A stretch of DNA of 64,000 nt from Verrucomicrobiaceae bacterium UBA1938. GTDB taxonomy: Bacteria; Verrucomicrobiota; Verrucomicrobiia; Verrucomicrobiales; Verrucomicrobiaceae. The DNA is taken from contig DDFC01000042.1 in NCBI GenBank assembly GCA_002336895.1, positions 1 through 64,000 of the forward strand. The letters are read 5' to 3'. Each line of letters starts with the position of its first letter. Within the stretch, counting starts at the first letter, position 1. Position numbers and translations under genes: made by a program. The notes under the pieces were generated by a model that saw nothing but the letters and a program-made list of their open reading frames with translations, was not told the DNA's origin and did no database searches. Shown here one piece after another: positions 1-7,106 of this stretch.

Positions 1-351
1 GTAGCGCGTGCCAAGGGGCTGGTAGGGCACCGCTGTGCCGGGGCCGAAGTTTCGGGTCTGTGGTATCGCAGGCGCTGAAAAAGGTGCGCCGTCCTTGGAA
101 TGTGGAAAGGCGGGGAGACGTGGAGGTGATGATCACCACCTTAAGATGGCATCAAGACTCCTTCTCAACTGCTGGTGGTATTGGACTTCCTCCATCTCCA
201 CTTCGCTCCGGTTCCAAATTCAGACGCAAGCCATGCTGCTGATAATCCTTCACCGGCATGCAGCCGACATGCGGCGACTGGATGACAGACCTGTCTTCAA
301 GGAATCGTGGTATAAGCAGTGCTTCGCGCCAAGGGCAGCCTTGGAGCTGAT
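1..351. other. Intergenic stretch without a convincing gene
   Basis: No reading frame here has a start, ribosome binding site and protein-like composition that I would defend. One frame is open from the left edge to about 242, but its translation is low in hydrophobic residues and looks like non-coding sequence. Positions 184-215 match 43484-43515 at 28 of 32 bases, so part of this stretch is probably a degenerate interspersed repeat. A short hairpin (CCAAGG/CCTTGG, 329-344) lies just past the end of the response regulator gene but has no T-run, so I do not call it a terminator. Confidence 0.5.
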
Positions 352-1035
352 TTAGCGTTCGGTGGAGGTTTTTTGTCCCTCAGCCCAGCGGATGGCGAAG
401 TAGGCGAGCTCGCCGCTCTCGTTCATGCCCAGCTTGGTGCGGATGTTCATCTTGTGCACGTCCACAGTCTTGGTGCTGATACGAAGAGCTTCTGCAATCT
501 GCCCGGTGGTCTTTCCCTGGCCGATGAGCACAAACACCTCAAATTCACGATCACTCAGCTCAGATATGGAGTCCTTGGGCTCGGCGGAATGGCCTGAGGA
601 AAATGCCTTGAGGATTTCCTCGGACATCTCCTCACTCACGGCGATGCCTCCGGCCGCCACACGATGGAGAGCCTGCTCCAGATCCTTTTGTGGAGCGCTT
701 TTCATGACATAACCCCTTGCTCCAGCCTTTAGTGCGCGCTGGGCATAGAGTTTTTCATCATGCATGGAAATGGCTATCATCGGCATCTTTGGGCGGAGCA
801 GGCGAAGATCTTTGATCAGTTCCAGCCCGGAGCGGTCCGGCAGCGATATGTCCACCACCAGCACGTCAGGCGTGTCTTCGTCCACTTTGCGCATGGCTTC
901 AGAGGCGTCTCCCGCCACCCAGGCAAAGGCAAGGTCTGTGGCGTTTTCGACGAATAGTCGCCAGCCTTCACGCATCATGGTGTGGTCGTCCACAATGGCT
1001 ACACGGGTGACGGTTGAGGGCGATTTTACTTTCAT
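352..1035 (-). CDS. NarL/FixJ-family response regulator
   Basis: This is a two-domain DNA-binding response regulator of about 227 residues. The receiver domain fills the first 120 residues, with the acidic pair in VAIVDDH, the phospho-acceptor aspartate in VLVVDISLPD and the conserved lysine in YVMKSAP. A LuxR-type helix-turn-helix follows (LSDREFEV, GQGKTTGQIAEAL, TKTVDVHKMNI). It is the last gene of a minus-strand operon, 37 bases after the histidine kinase that very likely phosphorylates it. I use the ATG at 1035; a GTG two codons upstream (1041) is possible and neither has a clear Shine-Dalgarno sequence. The target genes are unknown. Confidence 0.93.
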   Translation of the reverse strand: MKVKSPSTVTRVAIVDDHTMMREGWRLFVENATDLAFAWVAGDASEAMRKVDEDTPDVLVVDISLPDRSGLELIKDLRLLRPKMPMIAISMHDEKLYAQRALKAGARGYVMKSAPQKDLEQALHRVAAGGIAVSEEMSEEILKAFSSGHSAEPKDSISELSDREFEVFVLIGQGKTTGQIAEALRISTKTVDVHKMNIRTKLGMNESGELAYFAIRWAEGQKTSTER

Positions 1036-1072
1036 AAGCACAAGGGGGTGGGGGTTCGCTGTGAAGCGGTGT

Positions 1073-2452
1073 TCAAGGATTGTTTAACGGAATGCGCACA
1101 ATGGCAATCTGGAAATCCCGTGTTCCTGCCTCGCTCGTTCTTTCCAATGTTGCAGAGAGAGTACGCAGGCGCTGGCCCAGCAGATGCAGTCCCATTCCAT
1201 GCCTGCCCTCCGTGGGTTCGGAAAAGGGGGTTCCATCGTGGATGACGCTCAGCACAACATGTGCATCTTCGGTTCTCAATGTGATGCTGACGACCTGCGG
1301 CTTGGAGTGCTTGCAGGCATTGACCACCAGTTCCTGTGCGATACGGAAGAGCAGTTCCCTGGCGCTGTTGGTGAGGCTGCCGCTGACATCGGTGTAGTCC
1401 AGCGAGCAGCTCACATTGTATGACTTTTCCGCGAAGCGGATGATGTTTTCAAGGGCGTCCTTGAGGCCGTGTTTCTCGATGCTCACCGGGGCGAGCCCCC
1501 AGGCCATGCTGCGAGCGATGACCGTCGATTCAGAGAGCTCCTCTGCCACCTGCCCCGCCAGGCGGGCTGTCTTGCCCTCGCTGTCCTTGATCATTCCCCG
1601 CACCACCTCGGCTTTCATCTTGGTGGCGGAGAGGCGCTGGCAGAGATCGTCATGCACGTCCTTGCCGATTTTGCGGCGCTCCTGCTCGGCAGCCTCCAGC
1701 ACCATGTTTTCAGCCATGCGGAGCTTTTCCATGGTGCCTGAAAACTCCCGGGAGATCATGGAGAGCTCATCATTTCCCTGCAGCACTTCGGGCGGGCCTT
1801 TGCCATTGGTGGCATCTCTCAGGATGTCCATGACCTTCCTCACCCGGCGTGTCACCAGCTCATCCAGCACAAACCACAGCAGCATGCAGGAGCCCAGCAG
1901 AACGCCTGCCTGCCGCAGTGACTCGTGCCAGGCTTCCTGGCGCACCAGCTGCAGCGCCAGGGTGGAGTCGTAGCGGATCAGCACCGCAGCACGGCTGGTC
2001 GTTTCATAGGTTTCAAAGAATGGCACCATCACCAGGAGGTTTTTTTGGGAGGCATCCCATTCCACGGCCGGCTCCATGGTGCTGAGCACATTGATATGGC
2101 GGCGCCAGTCCTCCGCCAGAGGAGTCTGCAGCACATTCATGTGATACCACTGCATGTGCGTGGCACATGTCACGAGGCCCTCCTTGTTGCACACCAGGCC
2201 CAGATCCATGTCGGGGGAAAGCGAAACGTAGGACATCTCAAGCTCGGCGGCGCGCTCCTGCTGCTTGCGCGAGAGGTGTTGCAGCAGGCCTGCCAGACGG
2301 CTGCCGGTGTCTGCCGCCTCCTGCGTCATGCGTTCTATCTGGTGCTGTGTCAGCCAGTCCTTGTTGCGCCAGTTGTTAAACAGGATCATCATCAGGCCGA
2401 AGAGCAGCACGCTCAGGGTGATGCGGCTTTGGATGGAGTGGAAAAAGTTCAA
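1073..2452 (-). CDS. Membrane sensor histidine kinase (HisKA_3 type)
   Basis: The protein has a first membrane helix at about residues 10-25, a periplasmic sensor region of roughly 150 residues, a second helix at about 182-198, a HAMP-like linker, a HisKA_3 dimerisation domain with phospho-acceptor His267 in the context DVHDDLCQRL, and a C-terminal HATPase_c domain with a GMGLHLLGQRL glycine box. This is the NarX/DegS class that pairs with NarL-type regulators. I place the start at a TTG whose last two bases begin the TGA stop of the upstream gene (TTGA overlap), with GAGGAGG eight bases upstream. A GTG at 2488 would add 12 residues and overlap the previous gene by 40 bases. The signal sensed is not evident. 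Confidence 0.9.
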   Translation of the reverse strand: MNFFHSIQSRITLSVLLFGLMMILFNNWRNKDWLTQHQIERMTQEAADTGSRLAGLLQHLSRKQQERAAELEMSYVSLSPDMDLGLVCNKEGLVTCATHMQWYHMNVLQTPLAEDWRRHINVLSTMEPAVEWDASQKNLLVMVPFFETYETTSRAAVLIRYDSTLALQLVRQEAWHESLRQAGVLLGSCMLLWFVLDELVTRRVRKVMDILRDATNGKGPPEVLQGNDELSMISREFSGTMEKLRMAENMVLEAAEQERRKIGKDVHDDLCQRLSATKMKAEVVRGMIKDSEGKTARLAGQVAEELSESTVIARSMAWGLAPVSIEKHGLKDALENIIRFAEKSYNVSCSLDYTDVSGSLTNSARELLFRIAQELVVNACKHSKPQVVSITLRTEDAHVVLSVIHDGTPFSEPTEGRHGMGLHLLGQRLRTLSATLERTSEAGTRDFQIAIVRIPLNNP

Positions 2453-3420
2453 CGGAAGGCCTCCTCGCTGACGGAAGTGTTGATCCACGCGCCGCCAGCC
2501 GGCTTCGTGAGGATGACGCCATCACGCAAAAGAGATTCCTGCATCTGCTGCGCCATTTGAGGCAGTCTTTTCAGCATCTCCATGCTCTCGGTTTTGGTCA
2601 GATTACGCAGCTTGTCGAGACACGACCGGAGCTCGTCAGGCTCCAGCCGCTCGCGGCGCTGCACCACATCCATGCCCGGAAATGGTGTTTGAGACCATAT
2701 CTGCGCCGCCATTTCAGACTGGATCTTGAGCAAAGACACGAGGTCTTCACGAGATTTGGTGCAAGCACGATCTGAGGCCACCAGCAGGTGCACGATGGGG
2801 ACCTTCAGCTTCGTGGAGTCATACAGGCAGTGCAGATCCGAGCGTTTCAGCCGTGTCAGCCATGGCTCGGCGGCCACTGCGGCATCCACCTGGCCACTCT
2901 GGAGTGCCAGCTCCATTTCTGACTGGAGCATGGGCACAGTCTCGATGTCCTTCATGGTCAGACCGGCATTTTCCAGCGCACTAATCAGCAGATAGATGCC
3001 GGAACTGCGCTCTATCCCCACGCGCTTGCCCTTGAGATCTCCCAACTGCTGCATGGGCTCCCGGGTTAAGATGGCATCGGCACCGGCCGATTGGTTGAGC
3101 ACCATGAGCACCTTCAGTTTCTGCCCGGCATCCCGCATGCGCATGAGCCCCTCCAGTGTCACCACCACCACATCTGCCGCGCCACTGCCAAAGGCCCGCA
3201 TTACAGCGGACGACCACGGAATCTCCATGACCTGAAAGCGGTCCGGAGGCAGCATCTGCATGTCTCCAGCCAGCAGCAGGGGCTCTGCAGCCGGCCACAT
3301 TCCGGGAGCGATCCGCAGCCGGGGCTGGTCCTCCTCATACGGGGTGAATGCCGCCACGATGAGCAGCACCGCGCAGATGGGGGGCAGCAGGCGTTGCAGC
3401 AGGACCTTCGGGATCTTCAT
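2449..3420 (-). CDS. NMT1/SsuA-like periplasmic substrate-binding protein
   Basis: This 323-residue protein has an N-terminal hydrophobic signal or anchor (about residues 8-24) and then the two-lobed fold of ABC substrate-binding proteins of the nitrate/sulfonate/thiamine-precursor type. Features are an early IAPGMWPAAEPLLLA strand, DVVVVTLEGLMRMRDAG, and the typical hinge LKGKRVGIERSSG. No ABC permease or ATPase gene is adjacent. Instead the stop codon overlaps the start of a histidine kinase gene, so I infer that it feeds ligand information to that kinase. The ligand is unknown. The family call is strong and the signalling role is inference. Confidence 0.85.
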   Translation of the reverse strand: MKIPKVLLQRLLPPICAVLLIVAAFTPYEEDQPRLRIAPGMWPAAEPLLLAGDMQMLPPDRFQVMEIPWSSAVMRAFGSGAADVVVVTLEGLMRMRDAGQKLKVLMVLNQSAGADAILTREPMQQLGDLKGKRVGIERSSGIYLLISALENAGLTMKDIETVPMLQSEMELALQSGQVDAAVAAEPWLTRLKRSDLHCLYDSTKLKVPIVHLLVASDRACTKSREDLVSLLKIQSEMAAQIWSQTPFPGMDVVQRRERLEPDELRSCLDKLRNLTKTESMEMLKRLPQMAQQMQESLLRDGVILTKPAGGAWINTSVSEEAFR

Positions 3421-3531
3421 CGGTTTATCTTGCTATAAATGCGGCAGGGCTGTCCATCTTTGCTTGCGCAGGATATGCGATTTGTGATTTCTTTCTCGCC
3501 CGCAAATGCGCATCCGTTAAGATAATGCTTT

Positions 3532-4956
3532 ATGACCACTGCCCCGACCGCCATTACCCGTCGTCGTTTCCTGGCTTCCAGTGCTGCTGCGCTGGGCTTT
3601 CCCACCATCATACCGGCCACCGCTTTGGGCAAAGGGGGCCGTCCTGCGCCCTCAGAGCGCATCACGGTTGGCGCCATCGGCTGGGGTACGATCGCCAGCG
3701 ACTGGACGCCCACCTTTCTAAACAATGACAAATGCCAGGTCATCGCCGTGGCTGACCCCATGAAGGAATACGGCCACTACGGCTACGACGGCAAAAAGAC
3801 CGGGGGGCGTGAGGCTGGGCGCAAGGTTATTGATGCGCACTATTCTCAGTCCTCCAACAAGCCTGCCAAGGGCTGCACTGCTTATGCTGACTTCCGTGAG
3901 ATGATTGAGAAGGAGGACATCGACGCCGTGCAGGTATCCACCCCGGACCACTGGCACGCCTACATGGCCATCTATGCCGCGCGCAAGGGGCTGCACATCT
4001 ATGGCCAGAAGCCGCTGGCGCTGAATGTGGCCGAAGGCCGCCGCATGAGCGATGAAGTGGCCAAGGCCGGAGTCACCTGGCAGACGGGCAGCCAGCAGCG
4101 CAGCGACCAGTACTTCCGCCTCGCGTGCGAGCTGACGCAGAACGGCCGCATCGGCAAACTGAAGCGCGTGCGTGTGGGCCTGCCCGGCGGCCACAACAAC
4201 TGGAACGGCATGGCGGACCAGATCAACCCCGCGCCGCTGCCGCCTGACTTTGACTATGAAATGTGGCTCGGCCCTGCGGAGCAGATCGACTACCGCCCGG
4301 CGCTTCTCCCGCTCAACTGGCGGCACAACTTCAACTTCTCCGGCGGCATGATCACGGACTTCGGCGCGCATCATATCGACATCGCGCAGTGGGGCATGGG
4401 CACGCAGCTCACCGGCCCGGTGGAGCTGCGGAATGTCTCCGGCGTCATGGACAAGGCAGCGCTGTACAACACCGCCACAGACTTCACCTTTGAATGCGTT
4501 TATGAAAATGGCGTGGTCATGCATGTGGCCAGCCCTGTGCACAAACTCATGCCTGAGGTGGAGGCCGCGCTGCAAAATCCGAATGCCAAGAAGCCCTTTG
4601 ACCACGTGGGTGTGATGTTTGAAGGAGACGAGGGCAGGTGGATCTATGTCAATCGCGGCAAGATCACCGCCAGCAATCCCGACATCCTGCGCGAGAAGAC
4701 GCGCCCCGAGGAAATCCACCTCTACGAAAGCAAGGACCACACGGACAACTTCCTTTCCTGCATCTACGATGGCAAGCCCACAGCCACTCCCATCGAGGTC
4801 TCTCACCGCAGCATCAGCATCGCACATCTCGCCAATGTCGCTCTGCGCAGTGGCAGCAGCAGCCTGAAGTGGGATCCGAAAACGGAAACGATCGCAGACA
4901 ACGCTGCGGCCTCCAAACTGCTCTCCAAAGAGTGGCGCAAGCCCTGGGCGCTGTGA
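3532..4956 (+). CDS. Tat-exported Gfo/Idh/MocA-family oxidoreductase
   Basis: This is a 474-residue NAD(P)-dependent dehydrogenase-like protein. A twin-arginine signal is present (RRRF at residues 10-13 and then an Ala-rich hydrophobic stretch), followed by a Rossmann nucleotide-binding region (VGAIGWGTIAS, from residue 46). The usual EKP motif is GQKPL with Gln159-Lys160-Pro161, a variant I associate with the PVC subfamily. Such enzymes act on sugars or cyclitols, and export folded with the cofactor fits the Tat signal. The C-terminal domain contains the GGMITDFGAHHIDIAQWGMG segment. The substrate cannot be deduced. It is transcribed away from the signalling operon, across a 111-base divergent gap, and followed by an unknown membrane protein gene. 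Confidence 0.92.
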   Translation: MTTAPTAITRRRFLASSAAALGFPTIIPATALGKGGRPAPSERITVGAIGWGTIASDWTPTFLNNDKCQVIAVADPMKEYGHYGYDGKKTGGREAGRKVIDAHYSQSSNKPAKGCTAYADFREMIEKEDIDAVQVSTPDHWHAYMAIYAARKGLHIYGQKPLALNVAEGRRMSDEVAKAGVTWQTGSQQRSDQYFRLACELTQNGRIGKLKRVRVGLPGGHNNWNGMADQINPAPLPPDFDYEMWLGPAEQIDYRPALLPLNWRHNFNFSGGMITDFGAHHIDIAQWGMGTQLTGPVELRNVSGVMDKAALYNTATDFTFECVYENGVVMHVASPVHKLMPEVEAALQNPNAKKPFDHVGVMFEGDEGRWIYVNRGKITASNPDILREKTRPEEIHLYESKDHTDNFLSCIYDGKPTATPIEVSHRSISIAHLANVALRSGSSSLKWDPKTETIADNAAASKLLSKEWRKPWAL

Positions 4957-4996
4957 TCTCCGAGTGATCTGCCACTACATCTGCGTACATCCTCGC

Positions 4997-6472
4997 ATGC
5001 CCACACGACTTCGGACATCTAACTGGCACAGCCTCATTCTGGCAGTCACTTTGACTCTGGGTGCAGCCGTGCCGGCGGGCATGCAGGCGCAGGACACGAT
5101 CAAGATCGGCCCGCTGAAGCCGCTGGAAACCCTTCCTTCGCTGGGCGGAGGGGGGGCGGTCCCTGCGCCCAGATCCTCGGGTGATTTGGGGCTGGCGCCA
5201 CCGCCTTCGCTAACGCCGCCACCAGCCCCGGCCGCCGTCCCTGGTCCTGCACCTGGCGTGCCACCACCAGCCCAGGCTGCTGTGCAGGCGCCTGCCGCTC
5301 CGCCGCCGCTGCCCACCAGCAGCACGGTCACCATATCAGGGCCTGTCGCGCAGGCCTACCTCTACATCGAGCCGTTTCAGACCCGGTTTGAGGTGATCTT
5401 TGATGCCGCCACCGTGATGGACTGGCTGAGCCCCGGAGCAGCTCTGCCGGAGGAGATCGCCCCGGATCAGCAAAAGCAGCTGGCGGACAGCATGGCGGCC
5501 CGTGCTTCCGGCTGGTGCAGCATCAGTGCGGGAGACCAGCCACTGCCTGTGCCCCAGCCTCTGGCTGCGGTCATCAAAGGGCTGCCTGGGAATACGCTGC
5601 CGCTTAAAGAGGGTGATTCATTAGCCATGAATCAGGCGCTGGTCGGCGTGATGTGGGAGTTTGCCACACCTCCCGGGCCTGAAGAGCTGAACGTCACCTG
5701 GAAAGGCTGGATCAAAGGCACGACCAAGCTGCCACTGCGTGTCTTTTTCGGATCCCAGAGCGAAAACGGCGAACTGCACTCGTCCTTGAAAACATATCGC
5801 TGGCGCAACCAGGGGCGCATGCCTCGCCCGGCGCCTCTGGCTGCGGTGCCGCAGATTGTGCTGCAGGAGCCGATGCGCTTGCCAGCGGGCGGCATTTTCT
5901 GGTTCCTGGCGGGGCTGATCTTTTACATCTACCTCAAGGTCAAAGACCGCAAGCTTCCCGGAGGCAGCCTGCCCTATGTGTTTGTGTGGCTTCTAGGCGC
6001 GGTGCTCATGAGCCAGATGCTGGTGATCCCCATCCAAACAGGTGAGGGGGCGGCACCTGTCATCACGGAGGTGTCCGAGGCACAGAAGATCGTTTCACCC
6101 TTGTTGCGCAATGTTTACCGCGCCTTTGACCACCATGCCGAATCCGAGGTGTACGATGTCCTGGCCCGCAGCGTGGACGGCGAGCTGCTTCGCAGGCTCT
6201 ACCTGGAAACCATCCAGGCGCTCACTTTGGATGGCCGCGAGGGAACGCGTGTGACCATCGCCGAATTTTCCGCCACAGTGGACAAAGTGCTGCCCAATCC
6301 CAAAGGGCCGGGCTTCATGGCAGACTGCAACTGGATGGCACGTGGCATTGTCGGCCATTGGGGGCACAGCCATCCGCGCGTGAACATTTACAATGCCCGC
6401 ATCACCGTGACTCCGGCAAAAGATGAGTGGAAGCTCACCGGTCTGGAAGTGCAGGAGGTGCGCCGGCTTTAG
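4997..6472 (+). CDS. Proline-rich exported membrane protein, unknown function
   Basis: I do not recognise a family. The 491-residue protein begins with a signal peptide (SLILAVTLTLGAAVPAGMQAQ), continues with a long Pro/Ala-rich low-complexity segment (about residues 45-105), then a globular domain of about 180 residues, two closely spaced membrane helices (FWFLAGLIFYIYL and YVFVWLLGAVLMSQMLVI, near residues 295-345), and a C-terminal domain of about 130 residues. The last domain ends in a strand pattern ITVTPAKDEWKLTGLEVQEV like a small alpha+beta fold. I use the ATG at 4997 because the signal peptide starts there; an ATG at 4964 would add 11 polar residues. It follows the oxidoreductase gene by 40 bases and may share its transcript. 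Confidence 0.8.
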   Translation: MPTRLRTSNWHSLILAVTLTLGAAVPAGMQAQDTIKIGPLKPLETLPSLGGGGAVPAPRSSGDLGLAPPPSLTPPPAPAAVPGPAPGVPPPAQAAVQAPAAPPPLPTSSTVTISGPVAQAYLYIEPFQTRFEVIFDAATVMDWLSPGAALPEEIAPDQQKQLADSMAARASGWCSISAGDQPLPVPQPLAAVIKGLPGNTLPLKEGDSLAMNQALVGVMWEFATPPGPEELNVTWKGWIKGTTKLPLRVFFGSQSENGELHSSLKTYRWRNQGRMPRPAPLAAVPQIVLQEPMRLPAGGIFWFLAGLIFYIYLKVKDRKLPGGSLPYVFVWLLGAVLMSQMLVIPIQTGEGAAPVITEVSEAQKIVSPLLRNVYRAFDHHAESEVYDVLARSVDGELLRRLYLETIQALTLDGREGTRVTIAEFSATVDKVLPNPKGPGFMADCNWMARGIVGHWGHSHPRVNIYNARITVTPAKDEWKLTGLEVQEVRRL

Positions 6473-6479
6473 TGCGCCT

Positions 6480-6905
6480 TTACTTGTTGAAGTAGGCGGC
6501 GCCAATGATGCCAATCAAAACTACGAGCAGCAGCACCAGCAGTATTTTGACAAAGAGAGATGTCTTGCGCTTCACGTGCGGAGTGGCAGCCACGATTCGC
6601 TGATACTCCGGAGTCAGGATAAACTTCCCCTGTTTGCCAGCCACCTTCACAAGGATGTAGAGATTGATCAGTGTGCCCAGCGGGAAGCCGAGAAGACCGA
6701 TGCTCGAAAGTATGATGGTGGGTACACGTGCCCAGCTTTGCAGCCGCCGCAGCCCGTAGGCGGCCACTCCCTGAGTCACGCCTATGGCCAGGAAGAACGC
6801 ACTTAGCAGCACCGAAGCGGCCTCTCCCTTCACCAGCGCTCCGAAAAGGCCGATGCCCCCCACCAAAACCAGGGCGAATGCACCGAGGTAATACAGAATG
6901 CCCAC
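6480..6905 (-). CDS. Small multi-helix membrane protein, N-terminus cut by a stop codon
   Basis: The intact part codes for 141 residues with four likely membrane helices. The core shares LRRLxxWARVP, a conserved loop and the ending PEYQxIVxxTPxVK with the protein at 28528-29085, so the two are paralogues. The only usable start left is a GTG at 6905, which lies in the middle of the conserved lead-in to helix 1 (LKSVGILYYLG). In the same frame the sequence continues upstream without a break in similarity to an ATG at 7019, interrupted only by TAA at 6996-6998. The gene is therefore either truncated and decaying, expressed from the internal GTG, or carries a sequencing error. Confidence 0.7.
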   Translation of the reverse strand: MGILYYLGAFALVLVGGIGLFGALVKGEAASVLLSAFFLAIGVTQGVAAYGLRRLQSWARVPTIILSSIGLLGFPLGTLINLYILVKVAGKQGKFILTPEYQRIVAATPHVKRKTSLFVKILLVLLLVVLIGIIGAAYFNK

Positions 6906-7019
6906 AGACTTGAGCGTCGCCTCGGTATTGATGTGCTCCTCGCGGATGAGTTCATCCTGGGAGGTGGACTGAAGGATCTGGGATTGGGGAGCTGCTTAGG
7001 GGTTGATTTCCATTTCCAT
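6906..7019 (-). pseudogene. Separated N-terminal part of the 6480-6905 gene
   Basis: Read from an ATG at 7019 the frame gives MEMEINP, then TAA, then AAPQSQ and a stretch matching the paralogue at 28528 (LIREEHINTEATLKSVGIL against MRRAYLRHESEIKGVGLL). The paralogues have KPYTPPQS (28528) and NPYAPPQS (50143) at this point, so the TAA occupies exactly the position of the conserved tyrosine, one base from TAC or TAT. There is no ATG, GTG or TTG between the stop and the GTG at 6905. A possible -35 box (TTGACT, minus strand 7054-7049) lies upstream of the original start. Confidence 0.65.
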
Positions 7020-7106
7020 GGGTCTGTCATGTATCTAATTGTTAAGAAAGTCAATGATGATGTGAATGAGCCGACACAAGCCGCATTCTCGCTGCGTAAT
7101 TGCCCC

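Noticed and set aside
329..344. Terminator after the response regulator gene
   Set aside because: Only a 6-base stem and no T-run on the transcript strand.
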